A DNA stretch of 64,000 nt, taken from Ectothiorhodospiraceae bacterium BW-2. GTDB lineage: Bacteria; Pseudomonadota; Gammaproteobacteria; Thiohalomonadales; Thiohalomonadaceae. Shown here piece after piece: positions 11,417-23,328 of this stretch. The notes beneath the pieces are model-generated. The model worked only from the letters and a program-made list of their open reading frames with translations, had not been told where the DNA came from and did no database searches. The position numbers and the translations under genes were made by a program. Where the stretch lies: the NCBI GenBank assembly GCA_008375315.1, contig CP032507.1:1973001-2037000 (forward strand), given 5' to 3'. Numbering within the stretch: position 1 is the stretch's first letter; the number at the start of each line of letters is the position of its first letter.

Positions 11417-12286
11417 ATGGCAAGTGGTAAAGAGATTCGCGGGCAGATAAAGAGTGTGCAAGGCACACAAAAGATCACCCGTGCAATGGAGATGGTGGCG
11501 GCATCAAAGATGCGCAAAGCGCAAGATCGAATGAACGCAACTCGACCCTATGCTGAAAATATTGTTCGAGTGGTCAGCCATCTAGCACACGCCCATCCCG
11601 AATATAGCCACCCCTTTATGCATCAAAGGGAGGTCAAGCGTGTCGGTATCATCGTAGTAACGACTGATCGTGGGCTCTGTGGTGGACTCAACATCAATCT
11701 GTTTAAACAGGTTGTTTCGGCCATGCAGCAGTGGCAGCAGCAGGGCGTTGAGATCGATATCTGCGCGATTGGACAAAAGGCGAAAGGGTTCTTTTGTCGG
11801 CTGCGCAGTCATGTGGTTGCCGAACAGAGCCACCTAGGGGATGCCCCGAAGATGGAGCAGCTACTCGGCCCTGCCAAAGTGATGCTCGATAAGTTTAGTC
11901 GAGGTGAGATAGACGAGCTGCACCTCTGTTATAACCGTTTTGTCAATACCATGACCCAGTCACCGCAGCTAGATAGGCTGCTGCCGATATCGTTAGGTGA
12001 CGGTAAAAAGAGCAAAGAGCTGCGTTATCACTGGGACTATATCTATGAGCCCGATCCGAAAGATGTGTTGGGGGATCTGATGACTCGCTATGTCGAGTCA
12101 CTCATCTATCATGGGGTAGTCGAGAATCTTGCTTGCGAAATGGCAGCTCGAATGGTGGCGATGAAAGCGGCGACCGATAATGCCGGTAATCTGATTAGTG
12201 AGCTGCAGTTAGCCTATAACAAGGCGCGTCAGGCGGCGATTACCCAAGAGTTATCGGAGATTGTCAGTGGTGCGGCTGCGGTTTAA
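11417..12286 (+). CDS. atpG: F0F1 ATP synthase subunit gamma
   Basis: 289 aa central-stalk rotor subunit. The N-terminal helix [20 protein letters not shown] and the C-terminal helix with [16 protein letters not shown] form the coiled coil inside the alpha/beta head. [11 protein letters not shown] is also the conserved family block. An AGGAG lies before the ATG (11402-11407). Confidence 0.97.
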   Translation: MASGKEIRGQIKSVQGTQKITRAMEMVAASKMRKAQDRMNATRPYAENIVRVVSHLAHAHPEYSHPFMHQREVKRVGIIVVTTDRGLCGGLNINLFKQVVSAMQQWQQQGVEIDICAIGQKAKGFFCRLRSHVVAEQSHLGDAPKMEQLLGPAKVMLDKFSRGEIDELHLCYNRFVNTMTQSPQLDRLLPISLGDGKKSKELRYHWDYIYEPDPKDVLGDLMTRYVESLIYHGVVENLACEMAARMVAMKAATDNAGNLISELQLAYNKARQAAITQELSEIVSGAAAV

Positions 12287-12314
12287 CTGTCGTTGTAGAA
12301 TTTATGTTTAGTGA

Positions 12315-13709
<1,395 letters not shown>

Positions 13710-13748
13710 TGGATCTGTCTAGATAATAACGGTTCGAGGAGATCTGCG

Positions 13749-14189
13749 ATGGGCATGACAATGCATGTGCATATTGCGAGTGTGGAGGAGGAGATATTCT
13801 CTGGCACAGTTGAGCAGGTGCACGCCCCAGGTGAGATGGGTGAGCTGGGGATCTTTCCCCGCCATACCCAACTACTTACCCGCATCAAGCCAGGAGAGGT
13901 GAGAGTTCACAAAGAGGGGGGAGGGATTGAGAGTTTCTTTGTCTCAGGGGGGATTCTTGAAGTTCAGCCCCATGTCGTAACGCTATTAGCAGACACAGCT
14001 CTGCGGGCTAGAGATGTCGATGAGGCGGAGGCTCGGGCAGCGATGGAGCGAGCGAGCAAGCTGCTCGAAGAGCGGAGCAAACATCCTCAAATTGAGCTAG
14101 CTCAAGCTCAAGCTGAACTGGCTGAGGCCTCGGCAAAAATTCAGATTTCAAAAAATCTGCGCGAGAAGCTGCGCGGGAATCGCACCTAA
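13749..14189 (+). CDS. atpC: F0F1 ATP synthase subunit epsilon
   Basis: 146 aa. An N-terminal beta-sandwich (EMGELGIFPRHTQLLTRIKPGE) is followed by a C-terminal Ala/Glu-rich helical pair, the regulatory arm that can inhibit ATP hydrolysis. GAGGAG at 13735-13740 supports the ATG at 13749; a second in-frame ATG at 13755 is possible. Last gene of the operon, followed by a terminator. Confidence 0.95.
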   Translation: MGMTMHVHIASVEEEIFSGTVEQVHAPGEMGELGIFPRHTQLLTRIKPGEVRVHKEGGGIESFFVSGGILEVQPHVVTLLADTALRARDVDEAEARAAMERASKLLEERSKHPQIELAQAQAELAEASAKIQISKNLREKLRGNRT

Positions 14190-14219
14190 TCTAAATCCTG
14201 TTAGACTGACATTGAGACA

Positions 14220-14243
14220 AAAAGGCCAGAGCTCTGGCCTTTT
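14220..14243 (+). terminator. atp operon terminator
   Basis: A perfect 24-bp palindrome (AAAAGGCCAGAG and its complement) follows atpC by 30 bp. It ends in a short T run and works in principle on both strands. Nothing else in this gap looks coding. Confidence 0.85.
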
Positions 14244-14280
14244 GTCGTTTTAAATTCGGAAAAATTATCTAATTAATACT

Positions 14281-14760
14281 ATGAAACTACTAATCTTTTT
14301 GCTATTTCCCGCGCTAGAGATCTACCTATTTATTGTGGTAGGCGAGGCGATTGGGGCATTAAATACGGTACTCCTTATCTTTGCGACCCTCATTTTGGGC
14401 TTTGTGATCATGTCAGTCAAGGGGAGAGGGAGCGTTGAGAAATGGAAGCAGCAACTTAGAGAGGGGGCAATAACACAACCTGTGGTGCTGTTTGATGCCC
14501 TCTATGCCGCTGTTTCTGGAGTGCTATTGATTATTCCCGGCTTTATCTCCGATACGATCGGCCTGCTGCTACTGTTAAGGCCGATTCGGACCGCGCTACT
14601 ACGACAGCTACTATCATTGGTGATGGTGCCGTATGCTCAAGTCTTTTCAGCGAATACCTCGACGACTGACCCCTTAAGCCCTCACCCCTCAGTCTCAAAG
14701 GACTCTCACAGCCCCTCGAAAGGGCGTACGATTGAGGGCGACTACAAGCACGACGATTAG
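14281..14760 (+). CDS. fxsA: FxsA family membrane protein
   Basis: 159 aa inner-membrane protein. The first half has three to four hydrophobic helices with the family pattern LFPALEIYLFIVVGE and PGFISDTIGLLLLLRP. The C-terminal 40 residues are hydrophilic and low in conservation. FxsA is known in E. coli as a multicopy suppressor of F-exclusion of phage T7, and it lies beside groESL there too, as here. No clear Shine-Dalgarno precedes the ATG. Confidence 0.9.
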   Translation: MKLLIFLLFPALEIYLFIVVGEAIGALNTVLLIFATLILGFVIMSVKGRGSVEKWKQQLREGAITQPVVLFDALYAAVSGVLLIIPGFISDTIGLLLLLRPIRTALLRQLLSLVMVPYAQVFSANTSTTDPLSPHPSVSKDSHSPSKGRTIEGDYKHDD

Positions 14761-14786
14761 GGCGTAAAAATTTTTCTTTGTCGCCC

Positions 14787-14814
14787 TTGACTCTCCCTAC
14801 TGCGGCTCTATTAT
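14787..14814 (+). promoter_or_regulatory. groESL sigma-70 promoter
   Basis: TTGACT at 14787-14792 and TATTAT at 14809-14814 with a 16-bp spacer. The CIRCE operator starts at the last base of the -10 box, so repressor binding would block initiation. I see no convincing sigma-32 promoter. Confidence 0.75.
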
Positions 14815-14840
14815 TAGCACTCAAGCAGCGTGAGTGCTAA
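14814..14840 (+). promoter_or_regulatory. CIRCE operator (HrcA-binding site)
   Basis: TTAGCACTC at 14814-14822, a 9-bp spacer, and GAGTGCTAA at 14832-14840: a perfect match to the CIRCE consensus. HrcA represses groESL through this element and is released on heat shock when GroEL is titrated. The hrcA gene is not in this window. Confidence 0.95.
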
Positions 14841-14905
14841 CAAACTTACCTGCTAGCGATATTTTGTAACCCGTAATCACTTTTTGTTTAAGGAGAGGCT
14901 TATCT

Positions 14906-15193
14906 ATGAATATTCGTCCGCTTCATGATCGGATTTTAGTCCGTCGCATGGAAGAAGAGACAATGACCGCAGGGGGAATTGTCTTGCCCGGTTCAGCAGC
15001 AGAAAAACCGAATCGTGGTGAGGTGCTTGCTGTTGGTAAAGGCAAAATTCTCGAAGGGGGTGAGGTTCGTCCTATGGATGTTAAAGTCGGCGATCAGGTG
15101 CTGTTTGGCCAATACTCCGGTAGTGCGGTGAAGGTCGAAGGCGAAGAGCTGCTGATGATGCGCGAAGAGGATGTCATGGGAGTTATTGAGTAG
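14906..15193 (+). CDS. groES: co-chaperonin GroES
   Basis: 95 aa. It starts [14 protein letters not shown] and contains the mobile loop region [16 protein letters not shown] that docks on GroEL. Heptameric lid of the chaperonin. Preceded by AAGGAGAGG at about 14890-14898. First gene of the CIRCE-controlled operon. Confidence 0.98.
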   Translation: MNIRPLHDRILVRRMEEETMTAGGIVLPGSAAEKPNRGEVLAVGKGKILEGGEVRPMDVKVGDQVLFGQYSGSAVKVEGEELLMMREEDVMGVIE

Positions 15194-15262
15194 TTGTAAC
15201 TCACGACTCAGTAACGACGATTGACGCTAAGAACTGAACCAACCATTTAAGAGGATTATTGA

Positions 15263-16906
<1,644 letters not shown>

Positions 16907-16938
16907 TCCCGCTTAACCTAGCCCCTTTAAAAGCTTAG

Positions 16939-16962
16939 AGCCCCGCACTGCGGGGCTTTTTT
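16939..16962 (+). terminator. groESL terminator
   Basis: The stem AGCCCCGC (16939-16946) pairs with GCGGGGCT (16950-16957) across a 3-nt loop, and a run of six T follows to 16962. A classical Rho-independent terminator 33 bp after groEL. Confidence 0.92.
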
Positions 16963-17068
16963 GATCAATACGAGTCCATCGATTCGCCTTGGTTGGCCGG
17001 ATAAAATCCCCTATACTTCAGACCATGGCTCACATCCACGACAGTGCCCCCAACCCGACCGCCAGCAG

Positions 17069-17938
17069 GTGAACCCGTTGCCAATAGCACTTCTCATTTC
17101 CCTACTACTCCTTTCTCCCTTACTTCTGGGGCAAACTGTTCAATATCGGGCAGAGGCAACCGTGCTTGTTGCCAACATCACCCCCGAGGCGGCCAAAATC
17201 CGCGCTCGGGAAGATGCCTACGCCGACATTATTGCTCAGGGTGCCGGTGTCAAAGTGAACAAAGAGGTCTTGATCGTCAACGGTCAACTGGTCAGCTTTC
17301 AGCGCACCCGTCATCTGAATGCCCGGGTGGTCAATGGCCAGTGTGACTACCAAAACGGACAAAACAGTAGCGGACAGCTCACCATCTCTGCCCGCTGTCA
17401 GGGGGAGGTGATGCGCTACGGCAGCCTAGGCCCTGCGATGACAGCACAACTGAATCGTTTACCCGCTAACGCCAAACAGTGCCGGCAGCAACAGGTAAAC
17501 CAACCGACCCCCCTGTTCAAACTGCGTAGTGATGAGAAGTTCTGCCTACAGATAACGACTGCCGAAACGATCTATATCAGCGTCTATGCGCAATACAATA
17601 ATGAGCAGGGTGAGCTGCGCTTTAACCGCCTCTGGCCAACGGCTAGCAGTCAGCAAAGCGTGATAGAGATAACCCCCAAACAGATGTGGCTCTCGCCGGT
17701 GATTGCCAGCGCACCGCTTCCGGGGCAGAGTGAATCGCTGGAGAGTCTGCTGATTCTTGCCTCTAGCCGTAAAGAGCTACTCACCACAACAGGCGGTAAC
17801 ATTGGCAACAGCGCCCTGAGCAGTGCCAGTCAAAGCCTGTCGGCACAACAGTTTGACCAACTGCTACAGCAAACCGACAGTCATCGTCTTACGCTGCGCC
17901 AACTGCCATTTTGGGTGGAAAGTGCTATCATGAAATAG
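17069..17938 (+). CDS. secreted DUF4384-like protein, caspase partner
   Basis: 289 aa from the GTG at 17069, chosen because it places a signal peptide (PLPIALLISLLLLSPLLLG) at the N-terminus; longer frames start in the terminator. Residues about 25-120 (AEATVLVANITPEAAKIRAREDAY) resemble the N-terminal domain of FlgT/LPP20-type proteins. Residues about 145-215 (EKFCLQITTAETIYISVYAQ) resemble DUF4384, a beta domain often found with secreted caspase-like proteases. The next gene encodes just such a caspase, 35 bp on. Both domain calls are by eye. Periplasmic or surface location is likely; function unknown. Confidence 0.6.
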   Translation: MNPLPIALLISLLLLSPLLLGQTVQYRAEATVLVANITPEAAKIRAREDAYADIIAQGAGVKVNKEVLIVNGQLVSFQRTRHLNARVVNGQCDYQNGQNSSGQLTISARCQGEVMRYGSLGPAMTAQLNRLPANAKQCRQQQVNQPTPLFKLRSDEKFCLQITTAETIYISVYAQYNNEQGELRFNRLWPTASSQQSVIEITPKQMWLSPVIASAPLPGQSESLESLLILASSRKELLTTTGGNIGNSALSSASQSLSAQQFDQLLQQTDSHRLTLRQLPFWVESAIMK

Positions 17939-17973
17939 AACTACCCGTTAACCCTCACCATGACGAGCGTACT

Positions 17974-19968
17974 ATGAAAAAACTCATCCGCCACCTGTCA
18001 CTGATAACTCTGCCGTTAGCGTTGCCCGTTTATGCTGACTGTACCTTGCAGGGCGACCCAGATAGCCCCATCCGCCAGTGGCAGACGCAAGCTAATAGCT
18101 GCCGTGATAGTGCTGTCGCTGCCACCAACGCCATCATCGAACAACTCAACCGAGGCGACACACCACAAGCAGAGCAGGCGCTGCAACAGGCGCTACGCCA
18201 GCACCCCCGTTTTGTACCCCTCAAACAGTTACAACAGCAGAGTGAACAGCCTTTTGCCGCGATAGCGAAGCGGGCACAGACCCTGCTGCAGCACTGGTTT
18301 GACAACTATCCGCAGCCGGTATTTAACCGCCAGCCACCGGAACTAGAGACGATGCCACCCCTACCGGAGCTAGTCAAAGGGGAGTTTGAGACCACGCCGC
18401 AGTTTCAGCAGCGGGTACAACGGGCTCAAGATGAGCGTGAAGCGACCCGCCAGCGACTACAACAGCAGTATGAGAACGAAGTGGGTGCCTATAACCGTGC
18501 GGTAGAACGGCACAACGACACCGTTAGAGAGGCGCAGCAGCAGCGCGAGCGTGAATTACCGGCACAGCGTAAAGCGATACTGAGGCAGGCGATTTATGAC
18601 ATCATGGGCGAACCCATCTTAACCGACCCGCAATACGATGCCGACAACCAAACCTTTAAAGCCACGCTGCAAAGCAGCTACGGTAGCTGGCGGCAGCCGG
18701 TCACGATTAGCGTTCCCCTCAAAGTCGCCCCTCAGTTCAAACAGGCAGTCACCGATGGAGAGCTACAACCGATAGTCAATTTTGACATCACCAACGACAC
18801 CCTTACCCTCAAAGCTATCGACTTCCCCTACCAAAACCAGACCTATGCCGGTCTTCCCGCTAGTGGTACGACTCAAATGGCTGCGGTACGGGTAACTCTG
18901 GAGGAGGCCGCCCCGATTCAAAGCCGTGTCGCCCTAGTTGATACTAACGCCATTGAAACTCTGCAAAGCGGCTCCGAGGCGGGCTACTTTAGCGATGCGC
19001 TCAAAATGGAGCATGATCCGCAACTGGCTAAACTGCAGCAGCAGCGGGCAGAGTTAGAGCGACAGCGTAAAGAGGCGCTCTATCAACAACAGCTGGCGCA
19101 GCAGCGTAAACAACTGGAGGTAGAAAACCAACGCATTGCGGCGCAACTGGCCCAAATGGGAGGGGAAACCGGCCAGTATGAAGGGCTAAACATGAAAACT
19201 AACTGGCAATTCCCCCGGGCACGCACCCCGCAACACGATACTATTGCCGTCATTTTTGGCAGTCGGGAGTATGGCAAAGGGATTCCTATCGTCCCCTATG
19301 CTCTGAACGATGCCAAAGCTGTCAAGCAGTACGCCGAAACCACCCTCGGCCTGCCCCAAAGCCAGATTATATTTCAGGAGAACCCCACCCGTGGTCAAAT
19401 GGCCGGTACCCTTAACACCATCTTACCTAGCCGTATGAAAGCGACCGGGGCTAGCAAAGTGCTACTCTACTTCTCCGGCCACGGTATGACGGCTGACAAC
19501 GATGCTATGCTGCTCCCCTCCGACTCCAGCCCGCAAATCGCCAAAGATACCGGTTACTCACGCACACAACTGCTGACCCAACTAGCTAGTCTCGATGCTG
19601 ACCACATCACTGTGATGCTAGATGCCTGCTACACCGGCACCGATAAAGGCGGAAAAGCGCTGCTCGAAGGCAAGCCAGTCTTTACTCCGCCCGATGTGGA
19701 ACAAGTCCCGCAAAAAATCACCCTCATCACCGCCAGCAGTGGCAAACAGATAGCGTGGATGGATAAAGAGAAGGGCCACAGTCTGCTCACCTACCACCTG
19801 TTGCAAGGGCTTTCCGGTAAAGCCGATAGGAATAACGACCGTCAAATCAGCCAAAGCGAACTCGATCATTACCTTAGGCGCGAGGTGAACCGGGCGGCAC
19901 TACTGCTGCACAACACTGAACAGACGCCGGAAGTGAAAGGCAGAGAGGCGATAGTGGCAAGGTATTAA
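17974..19968 (+). CDS. secreted caspase-like (peptidase C14) protein
   Basis: 664 aa from the ATG at 17974. Signal peptide MKKLIRHLSLITLPLALPVYA. Residues about 30-230 are Gln/Arg-rich and helical, a likely coiled coil; a second Gln-rich coiled coil lies at about 345-400. The C-terminal caspase/p20 domain starts near residue 425 (DTIAVIFGSREYG), with the catalytic pair His503 (YFSGHGMT) and Cys552 (LDACYTG). An EF-hand-like DRNNDRQISQSE follows near residue 615, consistent with the Ca2+ dependence of metacaspases. It ends 3 bp before the FGE-like lipoprotein, so the two are probably co-translated. Substrates unknown. Confidence 0.88.
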   Translation: MKKLIRHLSLITLPLALPVYADCTLQGDPDSPIRQWQTQANSCRDSAVAATNAIIEQLNRGDTPQAEQALQQALRQHPRFVPLKQLQQQSEQPFAAIAKRAQTLLQHWFDNYPQPVFNRQPPELETMPPLPELVKGEFETTPQFQQRVQRAQDEREATRQRLQQQYENEVGAYNRAVERHNDTVREAQQQRERELPAQRKAILRQAIYDIMGEPILTDPQYDADNQTFKATLQSSYGSWRQPVTISVPLKVAPQFKQAVTDGELQPIVNFDITNDTLTLKAIDFPYQNQTYAGLPASGTTQMAAVRVTLEEAAPIQSRVALVDTNAIETLQSGSEAGYFSDALKMEHDPQLAKLQQQRAELERQRKEALYQQQLAQQRKQLEVENQRIAAQLAQMGGETGQYEGLNMKTNWQFPRARTPQHDTIAVIFGSREYGKGIPIVPYALNDAKAVKQYAETTLGLPQSQIIFQENPTRGQMAGTLNTILPSRMKATGASKVLLYFSGHGMTADNDAMLLPSDSSPQIAKDTGYSRTQLLTQLASLDADHITVMLDACYTGTDKGGKALLEGKPVFTPPDVEQVPQKITLITASSGKQIAWMDKEKGHSLLTYHLLQGLSGKADRNNDRQISQSELDHYLRREVNRAALLLHNTEQTPEVKGREAIVARY

Positions 19969-19971
19969 ATT

Positions 19972-20940
19972 ATGAAATTATTATTTATTCTGTTACTTGT
20001 CACACTCACCGCCTGCAATAGCGCCACCAAACCGACCCCTGAACAACGGGCGGGACAGCAGCGGCAAGCTGAAGAAGTTGAGCGCAGAGGCCAGCAGGAG
20101 CTGGGCACCGTGCGTTGGGCAGCGGGAGCGGGTGAGGCATCGAAAATTCCGTATTTGAAACTGGAAGAGTACCCTGATGATCCGCTTTATAAAGAGCAGC
20201 AGCGTCAACGGCAGTTAAAGCGGGAACAGCGGGAAGAACGGGAAAGGCTAGAGAGGGAAGGCCACATGAGCGGCGAGATGGTGCGCGTCCCCGGTGGCTG
20301 TTTTCAAATGGGCAGCAACAGTGGTGACAGTGACGAAAAACCGGTGCACCGCGTCTGTGTTAATAGTTTCAAGATAGGCAAATACGAAATCACCCAAAGC
20401 CAATGGCAGGCAGTGATGGGGAGTAATCCGAGTTATTTCAGTAGCTGCGGTGGCAACTGTCCGGTAGAGAGGGTGAGTTGGGACGATATTCAACTGTACA
20501 TCAAAAAACTGAACCAAAAGACGGGTCAACGCTACCGTCTGCCGAGCGAAGCTGAGTGGGAGTATGCGGCGCGAGGGGGAACGACGACTAAATACTGGTG
20601 GGGAGATAACATCGGCCGCAACAACGCCAACTGTGACGGCTGTGGCAGCCAATGGGATGACAAAAGCACGGCACCGGTAGGCAGTTTCAAACCCAACGCC
20701 TTTGGGTTATATGACATGAGCGGCAATGTCTGGGAGTGGGTGCAAGATTGCTGGAATGGGAGTTATAACGGTGCACCGGACAATGGCAGTGCCTGGGAGA
20801 GCGGTGAGTGTGGCCGGCGCGTTCTGCGCGGTGGTTCCTGGTACTACAGACCGGACAACCTCCGTTCGGCCTACCGCTACTGGGACAGCTCCGGCGCCCG
20901 CGGGTTCAACTTCGGCTTCCGTCTGATTCTCCAGGACTAA
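19972..20940 (+). CDS. FGE-sulfatase-domain lipoprotein, candidate DGR target
   Basis: 322 aa. Lipoprotein signal with lipobox LTAC (Cys15). A charged helical linker runs to about residue 95. The SUMF1/FGE (C-type-lectin-like) domain follows, with GGCFQMGS, EKPVHRVCV, RLPSEAEWEYAARGG, GNVWEWVQD and RVLRGGSW. The cysteine pair used by true formylglycine-generating enzymes in the core C-terminal helix is absent, so this is probably a binding rather than a catalytic protein. The last 37 codons have a codon pattern like a DGR variable region (separate entry). Third gene of the caspase operon; the domain faces outward or into the periplasm on a lipid anchor. Confidence 0.85.
   Translation: MKLLFILLLVTLTACNSATKPTPEQRAGQQRQAEEVERRGQQELGTVRWAAGAGEASKIPYLKLEEYPDDPLYKEQQRQRQLKREQREERERLEREGHMSGEMVRVPGGCFQMGSNSGDSDEKPVHRVCVNSFKIGKYEITQSQWQAVMGSNPSYFSSCGGNCPVERVSWDDIQLYIKKLNQKTGQRYRLPSEAEWEYAARGGTTTKYWWGDNIGRNNANCDGCGSQWDDKSTAPVGSFKPNAFGLYDMSGNVWEWVQDCWNGSYNGAPDNGSAWESGECGRRVLRGGSWYYRPDNLRSAYRYWDSSGARGFNFGFRLILQD
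20821..20937 (+). other. candidate DGR variable region (VR)
   Basis: The 3' end of the FGE-like gene. From TCC (20836) to CGT (20922), 21 of 29 codons end in C, and the surface positions are TAC, GAC, AAC, AGC, GCC, GGC or TTC, as expected if AAC codons of a template were changed at their adenines. Framework residues (RGGSW, NLRSA.R, GFRL) stay constant. This is the standard placement of a VR in FGE/CLec DGR targets. No template repeat or reverse transcriptase was found in the window, so a remote cassette is required. Confidence 0.6.
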
Positions 20941-21022
20941 CCCTTTGTCCCCCTTACCCTTTTACCCTTTAAACTCAGTGGGACGGATTAGGTGATGAGT
21001 GCCGATGGAGCCGTTACAGAGT

Positions 21023-21053
21023 GCCCCGCGTGCGGGGCTCGCGCGATTTTTTT
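21023..21053 (+). terminator. terminator-like hairpin after the caspase operon
   Basis: GCCCCGC (21023-21029) pairs with GCGGGGC (21032-21038) across a 2-nt loop; a seven-T run follows at 21047-21053. It lies 82 bp after the FGE gene. A second hairpin, GGGCACCC at 21128-21135 with GGGTGCCC at 21142-21149, lies further on without a T run. The rest of 20941-21202 holds nothing I recognise. Confidence 0.55.
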
Positions 21054-21202
21054 AGACAGAGTTATCCACAGGTTTAGATTGATTACATGGCCAGAAGTGC
21101 CTGCCCTGAATCCGTCCAACCGCAATAGGGCACCCACAGGGGGGTGCCCCTACTCGTTTTCTGGACATGGAAATTTAATTCGGTTTTGACCCCATCTATT
21201 CC

Positions 21203-22880
21203 TCAATACGCCTCCATCCGGTAGTAGATGCGATCATCGCCGCGATAGATACCGAAGGTGGCGCTGGCGGCATCGTAATCGTCACTATCGTCTAAATCGC
21301 CATCACCATTCCAGTCGAAACGGAGCCATGACGGGTTGAGCAGGCGCAGAGTTACCCTACCTGTTACGCCACTGCTATCTGGCGTGAGGGTGAATGAGTT
21401 GCCTGGGGTGAGCAGAGTGCCGCTTACGCTGATATCGGCACTCGAACCATCGGTGGCGCAGCTTAAAGGGGACGGGATAGTGCAGGTGAGATCACTAGCG
21501 GCAGAGAGGAGGGTGCCACTGTCATCTGGGTTGATGATCCAGTTACCGTCACTATCGACATACTCGACATTAAATAGTATTGACTGAGTATCGGTCTCGT
21601 TACCGTAGCTGTCGGCGAGGGTGGCGCGACCGTAGCGAAGATGGTTGCCAACGGGGTTAAAGGTGAGCGCTTGGGTGTGAAGCTCATTAAAGATCGTATC
21701 GGTCAGACTAATGGTAAAGCGCGGTGCAATCGCTGCGGTAAACGGGGGGACGGGGGTGGCGGTTTTAGTATGGGTGATCTGGCCATCTAGGGTCACCGTC
21801 GCGACCCCATCGACAAAATCGGTTGCGCTGGAGGAGGGGTTAGTCAGTTGCCAAGATGTGCCATTTGACTCCGTTCCACTCGCGCTAGTCGCCGCTATGG
21901 TGGCTGGGTTAAAGCTGCTGCTCCAAGTTGAAGCAACATTTTGGGTGGTCGCACCGCCGTGATTGATAGCGGTGACGCGAAAGGTGGGGGGGGCGAGAAA
22001 GGTAACACTCTCACCGACATAGGTGAAACTGAGCTGGCTATTATCGATAATCCCCTCATCCGCACTGCCATCGACTTTGGTAATGGTGTAGCTAAAGGGG
22101 GCAAAATAGAGCTCATCGGTGACCGGGCCTATTGATCCGCTGCCCAAATAGTCCGAGAGCGTGGCGGATAGGGTAAACTGACCCGCCTCACTCCAAATCG
22201 TTGTGAGTGAAGTGGCACCTTGTTGATAGTCAGCGGAGGTGCGGGAGAGGGTCGTAGGTAGCGTTTCGCCCTCGATAGTGGCCTGCCCGGGATAGGGGTA
22301 AGCGGTTTCATCGCGAGAGTAGGTGAGTGCTAATGAGGCGGGGGAGCTCTCCTTACCAAACTGGGAGGCGGGGGTTGTGCCATCGGCTAAGAGGGCCGTG
22401 AGGGTGACCTCCCCGCCGACACCGGCTTTGAACGGTGTCGCGCTGGAGGAGCTATTTGCTAACGAGAGAGCATCTGGCTTCACCACAAAAGGGTTTGAGT
22501 TAGCGCCGGTCAAGGTCGCACCGTTGAGGCTAAGGGGGTCAGTGTGGAGTCGAATTTGACCGACATTATTATATTGAAACGAAAAAGGGGCGTAGCCATT
22601 GGCATCGAATGTCAGCGTAATGGGGCCGCCTGCGGCAGCGACCGTGGTGGGGGTTCCACTGGCAAAATCGGCCAAATTGACCAACTCTAGCTCGGCACCG
22701 GCAGCGCAGCTTGCCGGATCGATGCAGCTATAACCGACATTAACCGAACGGCTTTCGCTACTTATCGCCGCGACGCAGGCACCTGTGGTCTCATCGGTCT
22801 CGACGGCACGCAGATAGAGTGGTGTCTGGGCATGGGGGGGCTCGCTGCTGGGTTTGCCTCCGGTTTGGGTTGCGATATTG
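21203..22880 (-). repeat. direct repeat, copy A (mshQ C-terminal cassette)
   Basis: 1678 bp, without indels relative to copy B at 27617-29294 (constant offset 6414). I count about 18 mismatches by eye, several clustered in the last 60 bases at the stop-codon end. Similarity ends abruptly at 22880, inside the coding frames of both genes. Confidence 0.95.
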
Positions 22881-23257
22881 TCAAACTTGAGTAGAGCATC
22901 GACAAAAGTTATGTGAGGATCGTAACTAGGTGATTCGGCAATAGAGTGGCTATCGCTAAGATTGATATTAACAGGACTAATTGGCTCTGTTTGGGTGAGT
23001 GTTACCGTCGTCGCTGATGCACCGAGAGAGAGCGTGACTGGGTTGGGGCTGATGCTATCTATTGCTGGTATAGTTGAAATCGTGATGGGAGTATCTTCCA
23101 TGACACTAAAAACATTGCCACTCTCATCATAAGCGGTTACTGTTATTTGGGTCGATTCACAGGTTAACACCGTGTTGTTATGGGTAATGCGATAGTGATC
23201 GGGACGGGATATGATGGAAGGGCAGGGTTCGTCCAGATAGTTTACTACCCCTGAGTG
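21203..23257 (-). pseudogene. 5'-truncated mshQ-like gene (DUF6701 C-terminus)
   Basis: The frame is open from 23257 to the stop at 21203 (685 codons) but has no plausible start; the first in-frame GTG (23170) lies inside a conserved block. Upstream residues (SRPDHYRITHNNTVLTC) match the same position in the intact neighbour (VNHYRIEHQGSALTC), so the N-terminal part is missing rather than never present. The break falls at the left edge of the IS element. The C-terminal 559 codons are almost identical to the neighbour and carry the MshQ/DUF6701 region (GRATLADSYGNETD, WLRFDWNGDGDLDDSD). A fragment could still be translated, but it lacks a signal peptide. Confidence 0.75.
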
Positions 23258-23328
23258 TCAAGATACCCTGAGACCACCCCTGATGAGAAATGAATGTAGA
23301 ATCAGGGGGGCAACAGAGGAGATACACG

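Noticed and set aside
14781..14800. Sigma-32 promoter at groESL
   Set aside because: CCCTTGACTC vaguely resembles a sigma-32 -35, but no matching CCCCAT-type -10 occurs at the right distance.
21062..21070. Perfect DnaA box TTATCCACA
   Set aside because: A single 9-mer is expected by chance about once in a window of this size, and no cluster, AT-rich unwinding region or origin gene is nearby.
20941..21202. DGR template repeat, accessory gene or reverse transcriptase next to the candidate VR
   Set aside because: No second copy of the VR sequence and no reverse-transcriptase frame occurs here or elsewhere in the window.
21711..21962. Identical 83-aa plus-strand frames inside both mshQ cassette copies
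   Set aside because: They recur only because the 1678-bp repeat recurs; no start signal or domain supports them.
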